NCBI RefSeq assembly: GCF_002160755.1
Contig: NZ_NFLE01000029.1
Span: 1-52,523, forward strand
Reading direction: 5' to 3'
Source of the DNA: Lachnoclostridium sp. An14
GTDB taxonomy: Bacteria; Bacillota; Clostridia; Lachnospirales; Lachnospiraceae
DNA length: 52,523 nucleotides
Shown: positions 7,449 through 21,232 of the stretch, in pieces
Layout of the letters: every line of letters starts with the position of its first letter
Position numbering within the stretch: position 1 is the first letter of the stretch
Program-made: the position numbers and the translations under genes
The notes under the pieces: model-generated
Told to the model about the DNA's origin: nothing
What the model saw: only the letters and a program-made list of their open reading frames with translations
The model's database searches: none

Positions 7449-8729
7449 ATGAGACAAGGTTCAGTAGGTACAGAGATTATGACAGGGGAAGATCGTTTAA
7501 AACGTCACGCAGAAACCGCTTATCCATACCAGGTCGTCAAAGCCGGGGAACGCGTCCGCTGCGTGGTAGGCTTAGGCCACAGCAATTCCATCGCCATCGA
7601 AGGGGACACCTCCCTCATCCTGGTGGACTGCTTAGACTCCGACGAGCGGGGGAAACGGCTGAAGGCCCTGCTCTGGGAGCAGACGGGGAAACCGGTGAAA
7701 ACCATCATTTACACCCACGGCCATCCCGACCACCGGGGCGGCTCCGGGGCGTTTCGGGACACGGCGGAGGAGATCATCATGAGTTCTCCCAGAAAGCCGG
7801 TGCTGAAATACTATGAAAAGCTGAATGACGTACTGGGGAAACGGACGGTGCGCCAGTTTGGCTACCAGCTCACTGACGAGGAGTGCATCACCCAGGGCAT
7901 CGGCATCCGGGAAGGCCACGCTGTGGGGGACGGGGTTTACGATTTCCTGCCGCCTACCACCCTGTTCACCGCCGAGCAAGAGGAGCGGATCATCGACGGC
8001 GTCCGCTTACAGCTGGTATCCGCCCCAGGTGAGACCGACGATCAGCTTTTTGTGTACCTTCCCGACGAGGGCGTGCTCTGCTGCGGCGACAATTACTACG
8101 GCTGCTGGCCCAACCTCTACGCCATCCGCGGCAGCCAGTACCGGGACATTGCCGCCTGGGTGGATTCCCTGGAGCGGATTCTCTCCTACCGCCCGAAGGT
8201 GCTGCTGCCGGGCCACACCCTGCCCATTTTCGGCGAGGAGGAAATCCAGACGGTGCTGGGAAATTTCCGGGGGGCGATCCAGTCCATCCTTTTGCAGACC
8301 TTAGACTGCATGAACCGGGGCATGGATATGCTGGAGGCCGCCGAAGAAGTAAAACTTCCGGAGGAATACCGGGATCTCCCCTATCTCCAGGAATTTTACG
8401 GCACCGTCAGCTGGACGGTGAAAGGCATCTACGCCGGATATGTGGGCTGGTTTGACGGGAATCCCGTCCACCTGGATCCCGTGCCGCGCCGCCGCTATGC
8501 CGGGGAGGTGCTGGGGCTGATTGGAAATGTGGAGACGGTGAAAGCCCGCGTCCGGGAGCTTTTCGACGCCGGGGATTATCAGATGGGCTTAGAGCTGTGC
8601 GAGCTTTTGGAAAATGGGGGCCATCCGGTGAAGGAGCTGAAAAAAGAGGGGCTCCTCGCCATCGCAAAGACTGTCACCAGCGCCAACGCCAGGCATTATT
8701 ATCTGGCCTGCGGGAAAGAGCTGGAGTGA
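7449..8729 (+). CDS. MBL-fold hydrolase with alkyl sulfatase dimerisation domain
   Basis: A 426-residue protein. The N-terminal metallo-beta-lactamase fold shows the zinc-binding motif THGHPDHRGG, then SAPGETDDQ, CGDNYYG and LLPGHT, the further metal-ligand positions of the family. The segment after about residue 260 (LLQTLDCMNRGMDMLEAAEE, then WFDGNPVHLDP) matches the alkylsulfatase dimerisation domain of SdsA1-type enzymes. Those enzymes are about 650 residues with a C-terminal SCP2-like domain; that domain is absent here, so the substrate is uncertain. No signal peptide. Neither ATG 7449 nor the in-frame ATG 7479 has a strong ribosome site. It is a single gene, not in an operon with feoB or hicA. 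Confidence 0.85.
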   Translation: MRQGSVGTEIMTGEDRLKRHAETAYPYQVVKAGERVRCVVGLGHSNSIAIEGDTSLILVDCLDSDERGKRLKALLWEQTGKPVKTIIYTHGHPDHRGGSGAFRDTAEEIIMSSPRKPVLKYYEKLNDVLGKRTVRQFGYQLTDEECITQGIGIREGHAVGDGVYDFLPPTTLFTAEQEERIIDGVRLQLVSAPGETDDQLFVYLPDEGVLCCGDNYYGCWPNLYAIRGSQYRDIAAWVDSLERILSYRPKVLLPGHTLPIFGEEEIQTVLGNFRGAIQSILLQTLDCMNRGMDMLEAAEEVKLPEEYRDLPYLQEFYGTVSWTVKGIYAGYVGWFDGNPVHLDPVPRRRYAGEVLGLIGNVETVKARVRELFDAGDYQMGLELCELLENGGHPVKELKKEGLLAIAKTVTSANARHYYLACGKELE

Positions 8730-8847
8730 GAAACCTCTGTAGAACAAACGGTCAGATCCTTGGGGTATCATAAAGAATGGATCGAATAGAGGCTGAAATC
8801 GTTCAGAAGATCACGCAGTTATTTATGCGCATTATGTGTATTTTCCC

Positions 8848-8876
8848 TTGATATTTATGTGTATAGTGTGTATAAT
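8848..8876 (+). promoter_or_regulatory. hicAB promoter
   Basis: TTGATA (8848-8853), 17-base spacer, TATAAT (8871-8876); hicA ATG is at 8901 behind AAGGAGGT. HicB-type antitoxins usually repress their own promoter. Confidence 0.8.
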
Positions 8877-8900
8877 ATAGAGTATAAGGAGGTACAGAAG

Positions 8901-9083
8901 ATGCGGGCGAGAGAATTAGAAAAAATTCTTTTCGAGGATGGCTGGTATGTCAAGAATCAGAAAGGTTCTCACCGCCAGTACAAGCACCCCAACAAGCCCG
9001 GAAAGGTCACCATACCATTCCACAACGGCGATGTTGATAAACGGACCGCTGATTCAATCCTTAAACAAGCGGGGCTGAAATAG
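8901..9083 (+). CDS. hicA: HicA mRNA interferase toxin
   Basis: A 60-residue double-stranded-RNA-binding-fold toxin that cleaves mRNA independently of the ribosome. The start ATG at 8901 is set by AAGGAGGTACAGAAG. The typical HicA pattern is present: RELEKIL, then GWYVKNQKGSHRQYKHP with the catalytic histidine H24, a PNKPGKVTIPFHNG strand, and the terminal helix TADSILKQAGL. The partner gene hicB begins 39 bases downstream, giving the standard toxin-first order. Length is normal for the family. Confidence 0.93.
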   Translation: MRARELEKILFEDGWYVKNQKGSHRQYKHPNKPGKVTIPFHNGDVDKRTADSILKQAGLK

Positions 9084-9122
9084 CCCCCGCCTCCTTACAA
9101 ATCATATTTCGGAGGTGAAATT

Positions 9123-9524
9123 ATGAAACTGATTTACCCGGCGATTTTTATGCCCTGTGAAGAACTGACCGGTTATACAGTAGAATTTCCAGATCTTCCC
9201 GGCTGCGTCACGGAGGGACGCAGTCTGATCGAGGCTATGGATATGGCGGCCGATGCAGCCAGCGGCTGGATTCTGGACGAGATGGAAGATGGAAATGATT
9301 ATCCCGGAGCCAGCGACGTCCGCACAATTACCTGCCCGCCTGGCGGTTTTGTATCATTGATCCTGTTAGATATGGATTCATACGCTGAAAAGTATGGTTC
9401 CAAAACCATCCGCAAAAATATCACCATTCCGGCATGGTTAAATACCTATGGAGAAAAGAAAGGGATTAACTTTTCCAAAGTTTTGCAGGACGCCCTGGTA
9501 GCTGCCGCCCAATCTGAACCATAA
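9123..9524 (+). CDS. hicB: HicB antitoxin
   Basis: A 133-residue protein starting with ATG behind TCGGAGGTGAAATT. The N-terminal half is the partial RNase-H-like HicB fold (YTVEFPDLPGCVTEGRSLIE, EAMDMAADAASGWI) that covers the HicA active site. The C-terminal part (NITIPAWLNTYGEKKGINFS) resembles a ribbon-helix-helix DNA-binding segment, so the protein probably also represses the hicAB promoter. It forms a closed two-gene module with its own promoter and terminator. Confidence 0.93.
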   Translation: MKLIYPAIFMPCEELTGYTVEFPDLPGCVTEGRSLIEAMDMAADAASGWILDEMEDGNDYPGASDVRTITCPPGGFVSLILLDMDSYAEKYGSKTIRKNITIPAWLNTYGEKKGINFSKVLQDALVAAAQSEP

Positions 9525-9562
9525 CAAAAGCAATTCCAAAAATGATCCGGTAAAGCGCACAT

Positions 9563-9593
9563 AGAAAGAAGGAGGCGCCGCCTCCTTCTTTCT
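9563..9593. terminator. Bidirectional terminator between hicB and licT
   Basis: A perfect 15-base inverted repeat with a one-base centre (AGAAAGAAGGAGGCG - C - complement). The A/T flanks serve convergent transcripts from hicB (plus) and licT (minus). Confidence 0.85.
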
Positions 9594-9614
9594 GTATTTC
9601 ACTCTCTGACTTCC

Positions 9615-10460
9615 CTATTCCACCCGTTTCGACGTAGCCTGCAGCCGCTGGATATGGACCGTCAGGTAGATGGTTTCCTCCTCGGACACCCGGTAGGGGG
9701 TGGTCCGCTGGATGTAGGCCGCCACCTTGCTGGCGCAGTCGTAGGACTCCAGGTACTGGGAGCGAATCATGTCCATCAGGCTCTTGTCCCAGATCTTCGA
9801 CTCGTTGTCGTGGATGGCCCGCTGGATGAAGAATTTTAAGTGGGTCACAAACCGCTCGTAGTCCAGGGACTCCTCGTCGATCACGATGTGAAAATGGTAG
9901 GTGATAATGTTGAGCACGTCCTGGATGATTCTGGTCATGATTTTGGACAGTTCCATGTTCAGATCCAGTTCGGAGTTTAAGATGTGCATGGCGATAAAGC
10001 CAGCCTCATCCGCAGGCATCTCCAGGCCGGTGTACCGCTTGATGATGGCGATGGCCTCCATCCCGATCCGGTACTCGTGGTTGTAATAGTGCTTGATCTC
10101 CCACAGCATGGAATTGCTTAAGGCCACGCCCTGGCGGATCCGCTGGATGGCAAAATTCAGATGATCCATCAGCGCGATGTAGACATTTTCGTTCAGCTCC
10201 TTGTTTAAGGAGAGCTGGGCATAGTCAATGATCTCGTTAGTCATGTGCATATACTCGTAGGGGATTTCCTCCGCCAGCCGCTTAAAATTCCTCACCCACT
10301 TCTCATCAAAGCGGGCAAAGGTCTTCTCCACCGATGCCGGATCCACTTCCTCTCCCAGTTTCTTCCGAAACCCGATCCCGTTTCCCATGAGCACCAGCTC
10401 ATGGTTCTGGTCGTCTACCGCCGCTATTACATTGTTGTTGATCACACGGGTTATTTTCAT
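9615..10460 (-). CDS. licT: LicT/BglG-family transcription antiterminator
   Basis: A 281-residue protein with an RNA-binding CAT domain (1-~55) and two PTS-regulation domains. The phosphorylatable histidines fall at H100 (LMDHLNF), H159 (AMHILNSE), H207 (VTHLKFF) and H269 (TVHIQRL), the same positions as in B. subtilis LicT. When the PTS is busy with substrate, PRD1 loses its inhibitory phosphate, LicT dimerises on the target hairpin and lets transcription pass the leader terminator. It is the last gene of the bglP - glucosidase - licT operon, and its target is visible at 14283-14310, so the operon is autoregulated. ATG at 10460; it starts 37 bases after the stop of the upstream glucosidase gene. 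Confidence 0.95.
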   Translation of the reverse strand: MKITRVINNNVIAAVDDQNHELVLMGNGIGFRKKLGEEVDPASVEKTFARFDEKWVRNFKRLAEEIPYEYMHMTNEIIDYAQLSLNKELNENVYIALMDHLNFAIQRIRQGVALSNSMLWEIKHYYNHEYRIGMEAIAIIKRYTGLEMPADEAGFIAMHILNSELDLNMELSKIMTRIIQDVLNIITYHFHIVIDEESLDYERFVTHLKFFIQRAIHDNESKIWDKSLMDMIRSQYLESYDCASKVAAYIQRTTPYRVSEEETIYLTVHIQRLQATSKRVE

Positions 10461-10497
10461 TCTCGTCCCTTCCGTGACCCCGGAAAACCGGTCCCCG

Positions 10498-11993
<1,496 letters not shown>

Positions 11994-12012
11994 CTGCCGC
12001 AGTTTCTTCCTA

Positions 12013-14310
<2,298 letters not shown>

Positions 14311-14347
14311 ACAAAAGTAATATGTGTGTTATTTAATTGCTGAACTC

Positions 14348-14376
14348 ATTCTATACCATCCCTCTCCATTTTGCAA
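14348..14376 (-). promoter_or_regulatory. Promoter of the bglP operon
   Basis: Minus strand TTGCAA (14371-14376), 17 bases, TAGAAT (14348-14353). Transcription would start about 30 bases before the RAT. Confidence 0.6.
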
Positions 14377-14398
14377 GAGTTTTTTGAAATTTGTCTAT

Positions 14399-14419
14399 AT
14401 TTTCCATTTTACGGAAAAT
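14399..14419. promoter_or_regulatory. Operator-like inverted repeat in the divergent intergenic region
   Basis: ATTTTCC - ATTTTAC - GGAAAAT is a perfect 7-base inverted repeat lying between the two divergent promoters. The binding protein is unknown. Confidence 0.35.
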
Positions 14420-14450
14420 TATTTGTGCACTCTGTCCAAGTTTTTTCGTA

Positions 14451-14479
14451 TGGACATTTTCAGACAACTCTGCTATACT
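14451..14479 (+). promoter_or_regulatory. Promoter of the divergent 6-phospho-beta-glucosidase
   Basis: TGGACA (14451-14456), 17 bases, TATACT (14474-14479), 82 bases before the ATG. No LicT target is visible in this leader. Confidence 0.65.
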
Positions 14480-14489
14480 CGGGAATTGA

Positions 14490-15974
<1,485 letters not shown>

Positions 15975-16000
15975 GCCGGCAAGCCGGAAACCGGGATTTT

Positions 16001-16059
16001 AAAAAGGCTGCTGACGGCCCGCGCTCCCACCGGAGCGCGGCTGCGCCAGCAGCCTTTTT
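16001..16059. terminator. Strong bidirectional terminator
   Basis: AAAAAGGCTGCTG pairs perfectly with CAGCAGCCTTTTT, and an inner stem CCGCGCTCC / GGAGCGCGG strengthens the fold. It serves the glucosidase gene on the plus strand and the nfo end of the opposing operon. Confidence 0.85.
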
Positions 16060-16119
16060 ACGCGGAAAATCCGCGGAATGTCCATCCCGCCGGAGGCCGT
16101 TCCATCACCAGGGACAGGA

Positions 16120-16956
16120 TTACTCCTCACGGAACAACCCGCGGAAAAACGCGATTTCCCGGGCATATCCGGGGAGCTCGTTGGGCGTTTCCAGCTCAAA
16201 GGGCAGATGGCTTAAGGCCGGGTGGGTCACCACCCGCGCCAGGGCATCGGCCCCGATACAGCCCTCGCCGATCCTGGCGTGGCGGTCCTTTCTGGCTCCC
16301 AGGGGATTCTGGCTGTCGTTTAGGTGAACCGCCTTCAGCCGTTTCAGCCCCACGACCCGGTCAAACTCCGTCAGCACCTCATCCAGATGGCCGGCGATGT
16401 CGTAGCCCCCGTCCCACACGTGGCAGGTGTCCAGACACACCCCCATATGGTCCGAAAGCTCCACCCGGTCTAAAATCTCTCTCAGTTCTTCAAAATTCCG
16501 CCCCACCTCGCTGCCCTTTCCCGCCATGGTTTCCAAAAGCACCGTCGTGCGCTGTTCCGGTTTCAGCACCGTGTTCAGGGCATCGGCAATGAGCTGAATC
16601 CCCTTTTCCGCCCCCTGTCCCACGTGGCTGCCGGGATGGAAGTTGTAGTAATTTCCCGGGATCAGCTCCATCCGCTCCAGATCGTCCGCCATGGTCTCCA
16701 GGGCAAACTCCCGGACTCTCGTTTCCGCCCCGCAGGCGTTTAACGTATAGGGGGCGTGGGCCACAATGGGCCCGATCCCCAGCTCCTTCGCCCGCGCCAG
16801 GAAAGCCTTCACATCCAGTATGTCCACGGCCTTTGCCTTGGCTCCCCTTGGATTTCTCGTAAAAAACTGAAATGTATTCCCGTGGATCTCCTCCGCCATC
16901 CCCGCCATGGCCAAAAAGCCTTTGGAGGAGGACAGATGACAGCCGATCTTAAGCAT
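16120..16956 (-). CDS. nfo: Endonuclease IV (apurinic/apyrimidinic endonuclease)
   Basis: A 278-residue TIM-barrel AP endonuclease that uses three zinc ions to cut 5' of abasic sites in base excision repair. Conserved zinc-site motifs are visible in order: [51 protein letters not shown] with IGEG, and the final FELETPNE. Length is normal. Its start overlaps the ABC permease stop by 8 bases, so it is translated as the last gene of the VanRS-like/ABC operon, an unexpected partner; the link may be only transcriptional. Confidence 0.95.
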   Translation of the reverse strand: MLKIGCHLSSSKGFLAMAGMAEEIHGNTFQFFTRNPRGAKAKAVDILDVKAFLARAKELGIGPIVAHAPYTLNACGAETRVREFALETMADDLERMELIPGNYYNFHPGSHVGQGAEKGIQLIADALNTVLKPEQRTTVLLETMAGKGSEVGRNFEELREILDRVELSDHMGVCLDTCHVWDGGYDIAGHLDEVLTEFDRVVGLKRLKAVHLNDSQNPLGARKDRHARIGEGCIGADALARVVTHPALSHLPFELETPNELPGYAREIAFFRGLFREE

Positions 16957-17845
16957 TTCTCCCGATTCCTCTCTTTCTCACCATTTTTATCGCTATAAAC
17001 ACAAACAGGGCGGAAAGCGCCAGCTGCACGCCGCTGCTGACCGCCACCCAGTGGTCCGTCACCAGGTTGGGGCCGCGGTTTCCGTACATTTCCAGAATCC
17101 CGTTCCCCGTGGCAGTCTGGTCCTGAAGGATGAGGAGGAAGGTCACGGAGGGGTTTACCAGCAGGGTGTAGAGAAAGCCGCCGGAGCTGGCCGCCTGTTC
17201 CCCGATCATCCCCATCATGTACCCGCTCTGTCCCAGATCCATCCTCGCCATGGAGTAGGCGAAGCTGTTCACCCCGTAGGTGCCCACCACCGTCAGGGCC
17301 AGCACGGCGTAGGCCGCCACAGTGGAGACGGTGGAGCGCTTAAACAGGGAGGAACAGCAGATCCCCAGACTCCCGGAAAACAGCGCCGACACCACCAGGC
17401 AGATAAGCATCAGCAGCATATCCTTCCCGGTGATTCCGCCGTACACGAACACGACAGCCACCAGGGGAAAGCTGGACACCACCACCAGGAACATATTGAC
17501 AAAGGCCGCCGCCAGCTTTCCCACCACGATCTCCCAGGTCTTCATCTCCGTAGTCAGCATCAGATCCAGAGTCTGCCGCTCCCGTTCCCCGCTGATGGTG
17601 CCGGAGGTGATCGCCGGCATGATAAACATGAGCATGATAAACTCCACCACCGTCACAAACTCGTAAATTCCCAGAAAGCTCCCGTATTCCACGTCCGCCG
17701 TAAGGCGCACCTGCATCACGTTGGAATACATATTGAGCAGGGCCACGATGGCCAGAATGCTGTTGAACACGGTGATGATGAGAGGCATTCTCAGGCTCCT
17801 GGCGCTCACCATCATCTCCCGCCTATAGACCGGATTCGTTTTCAT
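16949..17845 (-). CDS. ABC-2 type transporter permease
   Basis: A 298-residue protein with six hydrophobic segments, starting [19 protein letters not shown] (a typical cytoplasmic N-terminus of this family) with a long first segment [19 protein letters not shown]. The motif [20 protein letters not shown] is the conserved ABC-2 coupling region. It overlaps the ATPase gene by 23 bases and forms the membrane half of that exporter. The substrate is not evident; the neighbouring exported protein and two-component genes suggest an envelope role. Confidence 0.88.
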   Translation of the reverse strand: MKTNPVYRREMMVSARSLRMPLIITVFNSILAIVALLNMYSNVMQVRLTADVEYGSFLGIYEFVTVVEFIMLMFIMPAITSGTISGERERQTLDLMLTTEMKTWEIVVGKLAAAFVNMFLVVVSSFPLVAVVFVYGGITGKDMLLMLICLVVSALFSGSLGICCSSLFKRSTVSTVAAYAVLALTVVGTYGVNSFAYSMARMDLGQSGYMMGMIGEQAASSGGFLYTLLVNPSVTFLLILQDQTATGNGILEMYGNRGPNLVTDHWVAVSSGVQLALSALFVFIAIKMVRKRGIGRNA

Positions 17846-18782
17846 ATTTCAGCACCGTCCTTTCTTCCTCCCTGCCGGTGATCTGCATGAACAGGGACTC
17901 CAGGCTCCCCTGCTCTCTGGTAAAGCTGCTCACCAAAAGCCCGGCGTCGATGAGCTGCTGCAGCAGCACCGCCTCGTCCTGCCGGTCCCCGGTAAAGCGG
18001 ACAATGATGTCCTGATCCTTTACGGTGATGGTGTGGACGTAGGGGTGGCTTTTTAAAATGTTTAGCGCCCGGTCTGTGCCGCCCCCAAACAGGGTGATGA
18101 CGATGGGGTTGGAGCTGTTGACCTGGGATAAGATGTCCCGGATGTTGCCGGTGAGGGCCATGCGGCCCTGGTCCATAATGCCCACGTCGGTACACAGCTC
18201 GGAAAGCTCCGAGAGCACATGGGAGCTCATGACAATGGTCTTTCCCTGCTCCCTCAGATCCTTTAGAGTCTCCTTAAACTCAAACCTGGTCCTGGGGTCC
18301 AGGCCGGCCATGGGCTCGTCCAGGATCAGCACCTCCGGGTCGTGGATCAGGGCTCTGGCCAGGCAGAGGCGCTGCTGCATCCCCTTGGAAAGGCCTTCCA
18401 CGTAAAAATCCACCTTGTCCTCCAGGCCGATCTGCTCCAGAAGGGCGGCGCATCTCTTTCTGGCCCGCAGCCCCTCAAGCCCGTAGCAGGCGGCGAAAAA
18501 CTCCATGTACTCCGCCACCTTCAGATTGTCGTATACCCCGAAAAAGTCCGGCACATAGCCGATATGGCGTTTCCAGCCTTCCGCCCCGGAGAGTGTCTCT
18601 CCCAGGCGGACACTTCCGCCGTCCGCCTGCAAAAGCCCCACCATGATCTTGATGGTGGTGGTCTTTCCCGCTCCATTAGGCCCCACAAAGCCGTAGAGGG
18701 AGCCGTCCGGCACCGTCATATCCAGCCCGTTCAGCACCTGGTATTTTCCAAATGTTTTCTTCAGTCCGCGAATTTCCAGCAT
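17823..18782 (-). CDS. ABC transporter ATP-binding protein
   Basis: A 319-residue ATPase. Walker A GPNGAGKTT, Q-loop region YVPDFFGVYDNL, signature LSKGMQQRLCLARAL, Walker B VLILDEPMAGLDP and switch histidine MSSHVLSE are all present. The C-terminal ~80 residues form the small extra domain common in ABC-2 exporters. The start codon overlaps the stop of the exported-protein gene by one base, and the 3' end overlaps the permease, so all three are translationally coupled. Confidence 0.94.
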   Translation of the reverse strand: MLEIRGLKKTFGKYQVLNGLDMTVPDGSLYGFVGPNGAGKTTTIKIMVGLLQADGGSVRLGETLSGAEGWKRHIGYVPDFFGVYDNLKVAEYMEFFAACYGLEGLRARKRCAALLEQIGLEDKVDFYVEGLSKGMQQRLCLARALIHDPEVLILDEPMAGLDPRTRFEFKETLKDLREQGKTIVMSSHVLSELSELCTDVGIMDQGRMALTGNIRDILSQVNSSNPIVITLFGGGTDRALNILKSHPYVHTITVKDQDIIVRFTGDRQDEAVLLQQLIDAGLLVSSFTREQGSLESLFMQITGREEERTVLKYENESGL

Positions 18783-21232
18783 TATTTCTCCCTCCCGGTC
18801 ACCATGGGCATGGGGAGCAGCGCCCAGCTGTACCCGGCAGTGTCACCGCCGATGTAGCGCACGGTGATCCCGTTTTCCGGGGAGAGGAAACGCCACAGTT
18901 CTTCCCCTTCCAGCACAGACTCCTCCATCCGCTCAAAGCTCCCTGTCATGTGGTCATAAATGTATATATCTCCGGAAAACACCTTCTGTCCGCCGGATTC
19001 CTTCTCGTCGGAGAACTGTCCGTCCACCGGGACGAACTCCACCCGGCTCACCTCCAGATCCCCGCCCAGGGAATACTCCACGGTCACCGGCTCCTGGGTA
19101 TAGCTCATATTGGACGCGGGGTCGAAACTGCCTTGGACCACCGCGGGCCGTTTCAGCATTCCGGAGCGGTAGCGCATCCGGCCGGAGGTGGAATCCACAT
19201 CCAGGGCGGAGGTGAGCATGGTCAGCCCAAAGTCCTCGTACCTTTCATCCCAGGCCCGTTTCTTTTCCCCGTCCTTCGGCCCGAAGGCCACTACCCTGGC
19301 GTCGGAGCGGTATCCTCCCAGATTGCTCTGCATATAGAAGGACAGGAGGTTTGTGCGCTCCAGGGCTTTCATGTAATCCTTGTCGTTGATGTCCGCCTCC
19401 TCATAAGCGGAGAGGCCGGTGATAAAGGAGGCTACGGCATAGGGATTTCCCACGGGAATGCTGTAGCTTTCCAAATCGTCTAATTTTACCGTGTCCCCGG
19501 CTGCCAGATCTCCTACCGGCACCAGCCGCCCGTAAAGGAGGACGGCCACCGTCTCCAGGTCGAAGGGGAACTGATTGGTCACGGTGCCGGTCACCCGGCC
19601 GTCATAGTAGCGGATGTTTCCCGTCAGGCCCGCTCCCGTCTCATTCTCCTGTTTCCGGGTCAGGCGGAAATACTGGGATTCAAAGGCCGCCGCGTCCCGC
19701 AGCGTTACCTCTGTCTCATTTTGTCCGTAGTATACGGACACATGGCTGGACTCCTCGCCGGTAAAGGTTCTCCTTCCGCCGTCGTAAAAATAAAACTCAT
19801 TCCTGGTCACAGGAGTCACGGTGTAGGCGGGATCCAGCTCCACCTGGTAAGGCTTGCTGTAGGGATTGCGCAAATTCACATAGCTGGTCTCCGTCACCGT
19901 GTCCTTCGTCAAATCCTCCACCGTGGCATAGGTGACGAAAATGCCGGTAAACCTGGTTTTCATTCCCATGCAGTAGAGGATCACCGTAAACACCACCGAG
20001 GCCGCCGCCACGCAGACGCCGTACCGCCCCCTGTTTTCCCGCTTTTTCAGAATAATATAAAGGCCCGGCCCGGCCAGCCCGATGTAGGCGGCCGTCACCA
20101 GAAAATAGAGGCCCACGTTGGGGAGCTTTTCCACGTTTCCTGTGTTGATGGCGCTCTGCACCGACCAGTATTCTTCCCCGGAGCCGCCGTAGAGCGCGGA
20201 GGCCAGCCCGGAGATCCGCTCCTCTCCCAGGATGTCCGTAAACAGCCCGTCCACAAAGCCGGTATGGCGCTGTCCGTACTCCGCCACGTCTCCCAGGTCG
20301 TAGGCGGTCACCGCCACCACTCCCTGCTCCCGCATGGCCACGGAGAGAAGGGGATAGCCCCGGTCTGCCGTGAGCACCGTGCCGCCGTGAAGGGATACCC
20401 GCACGCAGGGCACCTCCACCACTTCGTTTTCCAGCTCATCCTCCTCCCCGTCTCCCTCCGGACGGATCTCCATCACCAGAGGATTGTCATAGGAATCGTC
20501 CAAAAGCTCCGGCGCGAACCGGCCCAGGGTGTCGTCCACCCGGTTTCCCGTGCCGAGGATCATGACGCCGCCGTCCTCCACCCAGTCCATAATGGCCCCG
20601 GTCTGCTCCTCCGTCAGGTTTCTCAGCCGGTAATCGTTCACCACCAGCACGTCCAGCATATCCAGCCCGTTCTCCTCCTGGGGAAAATCCTCTGTTGAAA
20701 TGGAAAACGCCCTGGTGCGCAGCGCCCCGTAGCTGACGCCCACGTTGTCCAGATAGGCCAGCCGCTCCGGGTGCTCGCTGAGCAGCCCCACAAACAGCTC
20801 CGCCGTCTCCCTGCTGGACTCGATCTTTAACCGTTTCTGGGTCACCTTGTTCCCGTTTCCGTCCAGCACGGACACGAAAACCTGGTCGGAGCCGCCGCCT
20901 ATGGGGATGTCTATCTCCTGCTCCAGGGTGTTCCCACTGTCCACGGATATGGGGTACTCATAGGAATACACCTCGTAATCGTACTCCATGGTGGCCACCT
21001 TCAGCACTCCCTGAAAGCTCTCCTCGTTCTCATTTGTCAGGCTCACATCCATGGGCGAATAGCGGCCGCTCTTTGCGTTCCCGTCATAGCCGTAGGACAC
21101 CTCCAGGGTCAGGCCGGCCGCGGACTGTCCGCTTGCGGCGTACACATCTCCAGCCGCCCAGCTCCCTGCCAAAAAAGAAAGGGCCAGGGCCAGCCCAGCC
21201 AGTCCAAACCCTCTGCCTCCTTCTGTTCTCAT
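18782..21232 (-). CDS. Large exported/membrane protein with amidotransferase-like domain
   Basis: An 816-residue protein with an N-terminal signal peptide (GLAGLALALSFLAGSWAAG, cleavage plausible after VYA). Next comes a beta-rich extracellular domain and a segment at about 200-330 shaped like a class-I glutamine amidotransferase fold without a clear catalytic triad (MLDVLVVNDYRLRNL, MDWVEDGGVMILGTGNRVDD). Two membrane helices lie near the middle (VGLYFLVTAAYIGLAGPGLY and VCVAAASVVFTVILY), and a second beta-rich domain follows. ATG overlaps the kinase stop (ATGA). This architecture accompanies ABC-2 exporters in Clostridia; its function is unknown to me. It may be a transporter partner or a signal receptor. 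Confidence 0.8.
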   Translation of the reverse strand: MRTEGGRGFGLAGLALALSFLAGSWAAGDVYAASGQSAAGLTLEVSYGYDGNAKSGRYSPMDVSLTNENEESFQGVLKVATMEYDYEVYSYEYPISVDSGNTLEQEIDIPIGGGSDQVFVSVLDGNGNKVTQKRLKIESSRETAELFVGLLSEHPERLAYLDNVGVSYGALRTRAFSISTEDFPQEENGLDMLDVLVVNDYRLRNLTEEQTGAIMDWVEDGGVMILGTGNRVDDTLGRFAPELLDDSYDNPLVMEIRPEGDGEEDELENEVVEVPCVRVSLHGGTVLTADRGYPLLSVAMREQGVVAVTAYDLGDVAEYGQRHTGFVDGLFTDILGEERISGLASALYGGSGEEYWSVQSAINTGNVEKLPNVGLYFLVTAAYIGLAGPGLYIILKKRENRGRYGVCVAAASVVFTVILYCMGMKTRFTGIFVTYATVEDLTKDTVTETSYVNLRNPYSKPYQVELDPAYTVTPVTRNEFYFYDGGRRTFTGEESSHVSVYYGQNETEVTLRDAAAFESQYFRLTRKQENETGAGLTGNIRYYDGRVTGTVTNQFPFDLETVAVLLYGRLVPVGDLAAGDTVKLDDLESYSIPVGNPYAVASFITGLSAYEEADINDKDYMKALERTNLLSFYMQSNLGGYRSDARVVAFGPKDGEKKRAWDERYEDFGLTMLTSALDVDSTSGRMRYRSGMLKRPAVVQGSFDPASNMSYTQEPVTVEYSLGGDLEVSRVEFVPVDGQFSDEKESGGQKVFSGDIYIYDHMTGSFERMEESVLEGEELWRFLSPENGITVRYIGGDTAGYSWALLPMPMVTGREK

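Noticed and set aside
8777-8851. 24-codon frame before hicA
   Set aside because: No ribosome site, overlaps the hicA promoter.
14402-14414. TTCCATTTTACGG shared with the dehydrogenase promoter region at 39682-39694
   Set aside because: The two copies sit differently relative to their promoters and lie in AT-rich sequence; chance is likely.
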